64,000 bases of DNA from Otatea glauca (lineage: Eukaryota; Streptophyta; Magnoliopsida; Poales; Poaceae). Of this stretch, positions 55,995 through 64,000 are shown in pieces; position 1 is the first letter of the stretch, and each line of letters begins with the position of its first letter. Made by a program: the position numbers and the translations under genes. The stretch is taken from contig CM070725.1 in the NCBI GenBank assembly GCA_036346275.1, forward strand, positions 14,188,216 to 14,252,215, read 5' to 3'. The notes under the pieces were generated by a model. That model was not told where the DNA came from. It was given only the letters and a program-made list of their open reading frames with translations, and did not search any database.

Positions 55995-57446
55995 CTATGT
56001 AATTAGCATAGAATCCCCGTATGCCTCAACCGTACTTGCTCCGATATTTTCCAATAACTGCAAACCTTTGAGCAACGCTTCATACTCTGCCTGATTATTT
56101 GAGCATCGGCTATTTAGCCGAAATGCGAACTCGAAGTTATGCCCTTTAGGCGATATGAGCACTATACCGATTCCATCGCCTTCTCTGCACATAGACCCAT
56201 CAAAAAACAATTGCCAAGGGGCTACGGATACCAAATCAGTAGTAGTATCATGTCCTGTTATAAAATCGGCTAATACCTGCCCTTTGATTGCTTTGGCCGA
56301 TTCATAAGACAAGTCGAACTCAAACAAGGCATAAGCCCAATTGCCAAGTCGACCCAAAAGGATTGGAGCCGACAACATATATTTTATAACATCGGCTTTA
56401 CAGATTACTTTACAAGCCGATGCTAAAATATAATGTCTTAGCTTTGTACATGAGAAGTATAAAGATAAGCATAATTTCTCAACGAAAGGGTACCTGACTT
56501 CAGCATCAAGAAGGCGTCGGCTTAAATAAAAGATAACCCTTTCCTTTCCATCAACTTCTTGTGCTAAAATAGACCCAATAGTCTCCTTTTCAGCCGATAT
56601 ATATAACTTGAATGGAATCCCCTTTTGTGGTGCGGCCAAAACCGGAGGATTAGCTAAATATTTCTTAACGTCATCGAAAGCCTTTTGCTGATCGGCTCCC
56701 CATACAAACTCTTGATTATCCTTTAATTTCAACAGTACGGTAAAGGCGCGGATCCGTCTGGAGAGATTCGAGATGAACCTTCGGAGATAGTTAATTTTGC
56801 CGATCAATTTCTGTAACTCATTTTTGCATGTCGGGGGCATTGTTCTGACTATGGCCTTAACCCTTGCTTGATTGACTTCAATCCCTCTCTCATGCACCAT
56901 AAAACCCAAAAATTGCCCAGCCGACACACCGAACGCACATTTGAAAGGATTCATCTTCAAGCCATGTGACCTTATGTTCTGGAAAACTTTTTCTAGATCA
57001 GCCAAATGCTGCAAGTCCTCTACAGACTTCACCACGACATCATCGATGTATATTTCAACGATGTGGCCGATTAAATCGTGAAAAATTAGATTCATAGCTC
57101 GCTGATATGGTGCTCCAGCGTTTTTTAATCCGAAGGTCATAACCGTCCACTCGAATAAACCTATTGCACGAGGACATCTGAAAGCTGTTTTTGGTACATC
57201 GGCTTCTGCCATGAATATCTGATTGTATCCGGCATTCCCGTCTAGAAAACTTATGATCTTATTCCCCGACGCAGCATCGATAAGCATATCGGCTATAGGC
57301 ATCGGATATTCATCTTTTGGTGTTGCTTTGTTCAAATCCCTAAAGTTGACACATACTCGCAGTTTTTCGTTTTTCTTCATAACTGGAACAATGTTGGAAA
57401 CCCACTCCACATATCGACAAGGTCTTATAAATTTAGCCTCCAACAA
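55995..57446 (-). CDS. Element G reverse transcriptase, RNase H and second RNase H
   Basis: An open frame of 483 codons. RT: KLRVCVNFRDLNKATPKDEY, SFLDGNAGYNQI, TVMTFGLKNAGAPYQRAMN and the catalytic EIYIDDVVVKS (about 57,035-57,067). RNase H: FKLYISAEKETIGSILAQEV and RVIFYLSRRLLDAEVRYPFV. Second RNase H: WQLFFDGSM, NNQAEYEALLKGLQLL and AYGDSMLIT. The order is that of Tat elements. The frame starts after a broken linker at 57,450-57,510 (stop at about 57,508), so translation from gag could not run into it without a bypass. Confidence 0.9.
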   Translation of the reverse strand: MLEAKFIRPCRYVEWVSNIVPVMKKNEKLRVCVNFRDLNKATPKDEYPMPIADMLIDAASGNKIISFLDGNAGYNQIFMAEADVPKTAFRCPRAIGLFEWTVMTFGLKNAGAPYQRAMNLIFHDLIGHIVEIYIDDVVVKSVEDLQHLADLEKVFQNIRSHGLKMNPFKCAFGVSAGQFLGFMVHERGIEVNQARVKAIVRTMPPTCKNELQKLIGKINYLRRFISNLSRRIRAFTVLLKLKDNQEFVWGADQQKAFDDVKKYLANPPVLAAPQKGIPFKLYISAEKETIGSILAQEVDGKERVIFYLSRRLLDAEVRYPFVEKLCLSLYFSCTKLRHYILASACKVICKADVIKYMLSAPILLGRLGNWAYALFEFDLSYESAKAIKGQVLADFITGHDTTTDLVSVAPWQLFFDGSMCREGDGIGIVLISPKGHNFEFAFRLNSRCSNNQAEYEALLKGLQLLENIGASTVEAYGDSMLIT

Positions 57447-57506
57447 TCGCTCTATCTCTTCTTTTATAATTTTATACAGAGCCGGATTAAAGCGCCTAAG
57501 TCTTGT

Positions 57507-58560
57507 TTAAGCAGACCGATAACCTTGTTTAATGGGTAGCCGATGTTCTACCAATTGTCGGCTTAAACCAGGCATCTCGCAATATTCCCAAGCAAAGCAA
57601 TCTTTATATTTTCTAAGAATTTCGATTAATTTCTCTTTATATTTTACATCTAAATTTGCGCTAACAAAAGTTGGTCTTTTTCTATCACCACTACCTATAT
57701 CAACTTCTTCAAGCAGATCGGTGGACGTAAAGCCTTGACCCAACTTTTCAACCTCTTGAAAGTCTTCTATAGCTTCATAGCTATCCGTTGTTTGCCGATA
57801 GCTTTGCATTTTGTCTTGTAATACCTTCACTATTTTTCTTGTCCCCATCGGCGTAGCACTTCGTTTGCTCGATCAAATGTGCCTGGCTTGACACTGATCG
57901 GCATAAGTCCTGTCTTGCTCACGCAGATGAAATCGCAATCTTCTAATGTTTTTCCCGATATACAACCTCCTTCTTCATGTTGCCAATTCGCATCAGAACT
58001 GGCCATGGCAATGTGAGCCGATGTGTCGGCCGTGACAATTTCAACTTCTTTTCCGTTCCATTGGACAAGCGCTTGATGCATAGTTGACGAGATACGGCGG
58101 TTGGCATGAATCCAATCTCTTCCAAGCGTAGCATTTGTAATTTCCTTTGGCGTCAATAACAAAAATGCGATTGGCAAAGTCTTCTGCTGACGGTCAGTTC
58201 TGTAACCATGACGCCTTTGGCTTCTGTGGGATCGCTTGTGAAGTCGTTTAAAACCATGTTAGTTTTAATCAAGTCTTCATCGGACTTACCCAATTTCTTG
58301 CAAGTCGTGTAGGGCATCAAGTTTCTTGTGGCTCATGATCTACCGACATCCTTGATATCGGCTTTCCATTTATATATCCTTTCAGATATAATGGTTTCAA
58401 ATGCCGATGATCATCTCTTGGTTTCTCGAAGATTGCGTTTTGGACTCCCGAGCAAGATTGGGCAAAAGTTTCTTTAGCCGATTCGCTTTTGATTTTGAAT
58501 TCGGTAGCAGCGTGAACACCATGTTGATATCCATTGGGGTGTATCATCCCTAATCATAGG
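57507..58560 (-). pseudogene. Element G protease region and linker (damaged)
   Basis: The region just before the active site reads LKGYINGKPISRMSVDHE where Tat elements have a VDGG(A/S) loop. The Asp remains, but the Gly-Gly and the hydrophobic strand after it are replaced and a stop follows. Downstream, ITNATLGRDWIHANRRISST and CDFICVSKTGLMPI are recognisable. A 113-codon frame (57,848-57,507) gives the linker with FAWEYCEMPGLSRQLVEHRL. The protease is probably inactive. Confidence 0.7.
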
Positions 58561-61366
58561 AGAGTCTAGATCGCCCGCCAATTCAAAATCTTCTTGACTT
58601 GTTCTTTTTCCTCCATTCTTTCTTAACAATTTTGACCGAATGACTCATTGAAAGTTTTGTCTCTCTGTTTTCTCGTCGGCTTCCTGGATCTCTTGAGTCC
58701 TTAGCCTCTGAGTAAATGCGCATTGCGATCGGCTAAGGCAGATTTGACACCATCTAGGCTTAGGCTCTACTGGTTTTCTTATCTTGCCGACTAGATTTTC
58801 TTGGTCCATGTTTGACCTTCGCATTTCGACCTGGTTTGGTACTTGCTTTGGTCCAGATATCCTTTCGTGAACAGGCCTTCTGAAACCTTCGCTGTAACCC
58901 CGAATCGGCCCAGACAACCTATCTTTAGCCGATTGCCTTGGCCAATCGTCACGGGGGTAATGCTCCATCGGGCACGTATACGGGGATGGCAGTGCTACTC
59001 CCCTTTCCCAACAAAACTGCCAAAAAGGACATCTTCTATGGGCCCTCTCCACATTTTCAGTGTGATATAAATTATCCGACCGGCGAGCAGGATATCGTGG
59101 TCGACTATTCATCCTTTCATATTTATCCATCAATTGTGAAAACGTTGGTCCCGGCCTTTTGGCCGATTGCTTTGATGGCGATATTTCAGCTTTGTACCAT
59201 TTACCCACCCGAGGATTACCCTTGGGTTTAATTGTCCTCGAATTTTTTCCTTCGTGATCGGCTTCTATTTGTAATGAGCCGATCATAATTTACAGCGTTT
59301 GGCCACCGTCTGAATTCGGCTGAATATTGACCTTCCGATCTTTCTTCGGCTCATCATGCATCGGCTCCTTTCTTTTAGCCCAACATTGAACCATATTGAT
59401 TGGAAATGGATCAGCATCAACTTGCATGGTCGGCTTGTCAGCAAATTTTAGCCGACCGTCCTCAATAGCCGACTGGATCTGTTGACGAAAAATATTGCAG
59501 TCATTAGTATTGTGAGAAAAAGAATGATTCCACTTGCAATACCTACGTTTCTTGATCTCGTCAGCCGATGGTATAACATGTCCCTCGGGTAACCGTATTA
59601 TCTTTTCTTGTAATAACAGATCAAAAATACGATCACATTTGGAAACATCAAAGGCATATTTAACTTCCAACTTATTTCTAGTCGGCTTTAGCCAAGAACA
59701 GACTACAGACTTTTTAGAGCCCTTCACCAAGTCGGCTATATTTATTTCTGCTTCATCGTCTTCTGAAGAATCACTGGGACAATATTCGACCATATTGACT
59801 TTGGCCTTGTCCTTCTCCCTATTATTATTGTTCTTGAATCTATCTGTAAACGCTTTACTATCAGGGAATCGGCTTTCTTGAGCGATACGATGAAGCCAAG
59901 ATGACTTAAGTCGGCGAACTCTTGCCCTCCAAACTTCTCCTAAGCGGAGAATCAATCCTTGAAACGCCAAATTAGCAAGTTGATTATCGGGCAAAGTGAC
60001 GCTAAAACATCGATTCCTAGTTTCCCTAAACCTTTTAATGTAATCAGTTACCGATTCCCAAATTTCTGACGAACAGAGCTTAGATCGAGAATCCTGAGCT
60101 CCAAACTGCCCGAAAAGAAGTATTCGTGAAATCGGCTTTCCAAATCATTCCATAAGTGGACCGAATTCGGAGGTAAACAGGTAAACCAGGTAAAAGCTGC
60201 CCCGGATAATGACAATGGCAACAGTCTTATTTTTAGTCCATCGGACTAAGCCACTTCGCCGCATTGAGCGGTAAAGCGTCCGATGTGTTCCAAAGTTGTA
60301 GTTGAATCATCGCCAGAGAATTTCGCAAAGTCTGGTACCCTGAAATTGTGAGGGTATGGCATGCGATCTATGTAATCAAGATACGGTTTTCCGTAGCCGA
60401 TAACCTTCCTTTGGTGTATGCGAATTGATCCTTAAAACAAATGGAGATCGATCGGCCCAATTTACATTATCGGCCATTGGCATTGCAGGCCCTTGATAAT
60501 GTTGGTCATAGTTGGCAGCCTGCCCCCGGAGTGCAAGCTCGGGTTGCCAATTATGCTGCATCGTCGGCACACGACCATACTGATCATGCCGATTATGCCT
60601 GACTTGAGGTTCCGGTACTGGGACAAACTGTTCTGAGTATGTTACTACCCTATGTGGACCTGGGTTTCTAAGCACGGTAGGACCTTGTGAGAATCTCTTG
60701 AAGCCAATCGGCTGTGGAACCGATTGGGGAAAAGCATAGAACGGAGCTGATGGCGGCAGATTTATTGATGCGTCTAACTTAGCGGCGTCGGTGTAGGAGT
60801 GGTAATGGCTTACCCCACTTGACCGAGGATCTCTAGGCAATATTACGGTCGGTTGAGTAGGCATCACGGTAGGGGGTGAGGTTATAGCCGACGGTTTAGG
60901 ATCGGCTGGTGAGCTCTGCGTATTTTGTGCTACTGAAAAAACAGGATAATTCGGCAGAGCTTGTAATGGGTCAAGTAGACTTCCTGACGAGGTTAACCCT
61001 GGGCTATAGATTTAACGCTATTTTCTATCATCGGCTTGAGCGTTGTCACGAGAGCCGATGATTGATTTATTAAGGCGTGGTGCACAGACTAATTAATCAT
61101 AGCCGATAATTCGGCTTGAGTAGGTAGATATCGGCTTATCGGTTCTGTGACACCCGCATCTCCCAGGGTGTTGACCGTCAGTAGGGCGGATTTTTGAGTG
61201 ACGCCACGTCTGGTTTTCTGATAACAGCTTAGCATCATCTCCTCCAACGCAGTCTTTCGAGCCTCTATTTCCTAACGTTGTTCCGCGGTCAAATCGTCCA
61301 TTGTTGGGACGATTATGGCTTCTGCGTTCAGATCGGATGGTGGAATCGACTTTCCCGATGAAGACA
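58561..61366 (-). pseudogene. Element G gag
   Basis: The likely start is the ATG at 61,366, followed by SSSGKSIPPSDLNAEAIIVP; a TAG interrupts it about 31 codons later. Open parts are 60,867-60,376 (Pro/Gln-rich), 59,994-59,290 and 59,286-58,645. The 59,994 frame has the capsid end LANLAFQGLILRLGEV and a zinc-knuckle-like YCKWNHSFSHNTNDCNIF. Frame changes near 60,050-60,370 and 59,288 break it. Confidence 0.75.
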
Positions 61367-61410
61367 TTGGTCCCACCGGGCGTGCCAAGAGTGTGTTGGC
61401 GTCAAAAACT

Positions 61411-62047
61411 TGATGTAGGGTTTCTGACAACAGCACACCAGACGAACACCGGGTTCAGAGCGTGCCAGTCGATTTGACTTGTAATCGACAAGGTAAAAAT
61501 ATAAAATTCACACAAAGCCGATCGTGAGGATCAATCGGCTTAGATCCAATCAGCTTGAAGCCGATCAAGATCAAGGTAACAGGATAAGTCTAACTAGCCG
61601 ATTAAGGCTAATCAGAGGATAAAGGTAGATCGATTCTGAAGAAGGCGATGCGCAACAAAATCAGAATAAATCAAACCTGGGGTGTAATTGACGAAGATCA
61701 ACAATCGGCGATGCGCAACTTTATTGATCAAGATCGATTATAGAGACTAAATTACAAAAGCTACTCCTAGTCGACAGGAAGTAAGAAAGAAAAAGCTGGT
61801 TGATTGTATTGTGTTCTTTCTTTATCTTAGCTTGCTCTGGTCCTTCTTTTATACCCTTCGGCCGATCGTGTCCTACTAAACACGTTTCAAGTCTTGATCC
61901 GTATTTGCCTTATCTTGGACTGTTATTTCCTTAAAGATTTTGACGTTACCAAAATATCTCCAAACTTTTCCAACCTGTCCGTTAATTTCTGTATCTTTGA
62001 CTTTATTGCCGATTTTGACTAAGACTTACCAAATTTTGGTGCAAACA
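61411..62047 (-). repeat. 5' LTR of element G
   Basis: On the minus strand from TGTTTGCACCAAAATTTGG (62,047) to about CCCTACATCA (61,411). The start is fixed by the sudden end of H's integrase frame. The inner end is less certain because the second LTR is not available; a possible primer region GTTTTTGACGCC follows. Confidence 0.65.
61846..61857 (-). promoter_or_regulatory. TATA box in LTR of G
   Basis: The minus strand reads GAAGGGTATAAAAGAAGG, a good TATA box about 190 bp from the LTR start. Confidence 0.65.
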
Positions 62048-62700
62048 GGAGTTCTTTTGCCCACCAGGTTGAGTAAGCCATGAGCCTATCGAACAAGCGG
62101 GTCTTGATGCCCTGCAGTATTGTGCCATTAGCACGTTCAACCTGACCGTTACTCTGAGGATGAGCTACAGAAGGGAAGCAAAGGTTGATACCCAATTCTT
62201 CACAAAAGGCTATGAAAGCGTTGCTTTTGAACTGGCTACCATTGTCTGTAATTACTCGATTAGGGATGCTGAATCGAGTAACGATGCTCCTCATGAACTT
62301 TTTAGCCGCTTCTAAGGTGATGTTCCAAACGGGTTCGGCTTCGATACACTTGGTGAACATGTCGATGGTCACAAATAGGAACTTGTAACCTCCTTAGGCT
62401 CTTGGGAACGGTCCCAAGATATCCAAGCCTTAGACGGAGAAATGCCAAGATAGAGGAATAGTTTGCAGGGCTTGGGCTGGTCGGGTGATTTGCTTATCGT
62501 AAAATTTGCAGCTCTCGTACTTTGTCACCAACTCGCAAGCATCCTGGAGGGCAGTTGGCCAATATAACCCCTACTGGAAAACTTTTCCAACTAAGGTGTG
62601 ATACGACGCATGGCTACCGCAGAAACCTCCATGGACATCAAACAATATCATATTGCCCTCTTCCTGAGTGATGCACTTCATGAAGATTCCGTTACTCTCC
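62048..62700 (-). pseudogene. Element H integrase, cut by element G
   Basis: The catalytic core is open at 62,372-62,048: TIDMFTKCIEAEPV, NRVITDNGSQFKSNAF with the second Asp, and AHPQSNGQVERANGTIL with the Glu. Upstream in other frames, GGFCGSHASYHTLVGKVFQ, a Cys-rich part, and GLDILGPFPRA with the first Asp are recognisable to about 62,650. A stop separates the first Asp from the open core. After WWAKEL the frame runs into G's LTR. Confidence 0.85.
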
Positions 62701-62829
62701 TTTTGGTAGAGCTTGCTGTCTACCAAGGCGTATAGCTTGGACATACGTGTAATTTTCTCGACTTAGGCATCATCATCAGGGATCTCTCGACCTTCGAGAT
62801 AGGCTTGGAATGGAGTCATCCAAGTCGGC

Positions 62830-63375
62830 TCACGTTCGAGTAGTGCAGCTTTTGTGTCTGCAGGTTCTGCCTCGCTGACTCGACCAGATTATAGGTCGAG
62901 TTGGGCAGCATCTGCCTCCTGTACGAGGGAGATAGATGGTTTGAGGAGTTTCTCGACGAAGACTCCTGTGGATCGCGGGTGAATGGGACGAAGCGAGCCA
63001 GGCAAGTTCGTCGACGGCGGAATTGTCACATCGCCTGATATGCCTTACCTCAAGCCCTTCGAACTTGTGCTCTAGCTTATGAACCTCATTCAGATATACT
63101 GCCATGTTGTCGTCCGAGCACTGGTACTCCTTTTGCACTTGGTTCACGACTAGCTATGAGTCCCCTTTCATGAGTAATCGTCTGATGCAAAGTTTTGCAG
63201 CCATGCAGAGCCCGTTAACCAGTCCCTCATATTCTGCAATGTTGTTCGAAGCCTGAAAATCGAGTTGAATGACATATTTAAGCTCCTCACCTATTTGGGA
63301 TTTGAGCACGATGCCATCCCCCAAGCCATGAAGCATGAGTGACCCATCGAAGAACATAGTCCAGAGGTCATCGAT
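62830..63375 (-). pseudogene. Element H second (archaeal-type) RNase H
   Basis: MFFDGSLMLHG, then ASNNIAEYEGLVNGLCMA and KGDS, followed after a stop by NQVQKEYQCSDDNMAVYL and HIRRCDNSAVDELAWLASS. These match the extra RNase H of A and E. A TAG stands between the two halves near 63,155. Confidence 0.82.
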
Positions 63376-64000
63376 TGCCTTGTGCTCCTTTTCCTCGACG
63401 TGCGTCTATTCCGTGATGAAGTCTGCCAAGACTCCTGACTTGATGCTGGTTCACAGCGTGAAGTCGACCTTGAACTCGTTGAGTTCGACAGCCCACTACG
63501 CAATTCGCCTTGTTGCCTCTCGGTTGCGTATTACCTCCTTCAGCAGATACATCGTCATAACTGTAATCTTGTGAGCTTGGAAGTAGTGTCACAGCTTTCA
63601 AGAAGTCATCAGGACAGCGTACAACATCTTCTGCACCTGAGGTTGTCGTAGCTTAGCGTCATGCAAGACCTCGCTCACGTAGTACATCGGCTTATGGACC
63701 TTGGCCTTTTTGTCGGGGCAATCTCGCTCGACCGCCAGGACTGTGCTTACTACTTAAGGGGTAGCTGTAATGTACAAAAAGAGCTCCTCTTTTTCGTTAG
63801 GCAAAGTTAAAACCGATGGAGACAATAAGTACCTTTTCAGATCTTGAAAAGCTTCTTCTACCTCCTTGGTCCACTCGAAAATGTCCTGCTTCTTGAGTAA
63901 CTTGAAGAAGGATAGTCCTCACTCGCCCATCAGAGAAATGAATCGACTAAGTGCTGCGATGCAGCCCATGAGCTTTTGCACTTCCCTCAGTGTCCGCGGA
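63376..64000 (-). pseudogene. Element H first RNase H and end of reverse transcriptase
   Basis: Degenerate sequence in several frames. The minus strand keeps pieces of the RT thumb, the RNase H core, and the WAVELNEFKVDF-like segment near 63,470. The stops show that it is decayed. It continues past the right edge. Confidence 0.6.

Larger units (their letters stand above)
54799..62047 (-). mobile_element. Element G: Ty3/gypsy Tat-lineage element, best preserved in the window
   Basis: On the minus strand: 5' LTR (about 61,411-62,047), gag (61,366-58,560), damaged protease, reverse transcriptase with RNase H and second RNase H in one frame (57,446-55,995), and integrase (55,946 to the gap). The 3' LTR is missing because of the gap. 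The words AGCCGAT and ATCGGCT occur throughout. It is inserted in the integrase of element H, with GGAGT (62,048-62,052) as half of the expected target duplication. Confidence 0.9.
62048..64000 (-). mobile_element. Element H: Ty3/gypsy Tat-lineage element, partial
   Basis: Minus-strand pol sequence continues from the right edge: RNase H region, second RNase H and integrase, cut at 62,048 by element G. The rest of its integrase and its 3' LTR should lie beyond G. Multiple stops and frame changes are present. Confidence 0.88.

Noticed and set aside
42195..64000. E and H as two halves of one interrupted element
   Set aside because: E is on the plus strand and H on the minus strand, and both contain the second RNase H, so they cannot be complementary halves.
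1..64000. tRNA, rRNA or integrated pararetrovirus sequences
   Set aside because: No cloverleaf or rRNA-like stretch was recognised, and all RT-containing regions have LTRs or integrase of gypsy or copia type, with no movement or coat protein signatures.

Overview
This window is intergenic plant DNA, almost certainly from a grass. It has no intact host gene, and nearly all of it is explained by transposable elements inserted into one another. The grass assignment rests on the repeat types: Ty3/gypsy elements of the Tat lineage with a second, archaeal-type RNase H, a Ty1/copia family with ~1.2 kb LTRs, CACTA elements with an Ulp1-type side gene, and hAT elements of the zinc-finger-MYM/TTF type. 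The species cannot be named from the sequence. A run of 100 N (54,699-54,798) marks a scaffold gap of unknown true length.

Layout, left to right. (1) 1-3,745: unassigned sequence holding a short CACTA element (1,724-2,680), which itself holds a 189-bp hAT MITE (2,428-2,616). (2) 3,746-20,129: a decayed ~4.0 kb hAT element with its transposase on the minus strand, split by Tat gypsy element A (4,013-16,387, minus strand, TSD CTTAT). A carries an intron-containing gene-like region antisense to its pol. (3) 20,130-23,672: AT-rich sequence, an LTR fragment, an 80-bp tandem duplication, a 1-kb hAT-like element (22,101-23,105) and a fragment resembling the first exon of L-galactose dehydrogenase. 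(4) 23,673-42,194: a CACTA element, J (minus-strand coding), split by copia element B (24,963-41,283, TSD CATGT). B's reverse transcriptase is split by a ~2.8 kb solo LTR, C (32,071-38,729, TSD TTCAA). C is in turn split by non-autonomous gypsy element D (34,675-38,513, TSD GCTGC). (5) 42,195-54,698: gypsy element E (plus strand), cut in its protease region by non-autonomous CACTA element K (45,009-49,471, TSD TAG) and in its second RNase H by a second copy of copia B, called F (51,667 to the gap). (6) 54,799-64,000: gypsy element G (minus strand, to 62,047), inserted in the integrase of another gypsy element, H, which runs off the right edge.

Insertion order can be read from the nesting: hAT before A; J before B before C before D; J before E before K and F; H before G. 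None of the pol genes is fully open. A, B, E and H carry many stops and frameshifts. G is the best preserved, with one in-frame TAG between the second RNase H and integrase plus damage in its protease. D keeps only the ends and the start of gag of the E-type family. The rest of D is a roughly 1.3-kb array of ~40-bp GC-rich units, so if it ever moved it probably depended on an E-like partner.

The most unusual features are the GC-rich minisatellite inside D, the spliced-looking antisense gene inside A, the clean CACTA insertion whose two TAG copies flank an otherwise continuous reading frame in E, a long perfect-stem hairpin inside K, a patchwork insertion in the gag of B, and a strong over-use of AGCCGAT/ATCGGCT across coding and LTR parts of G.
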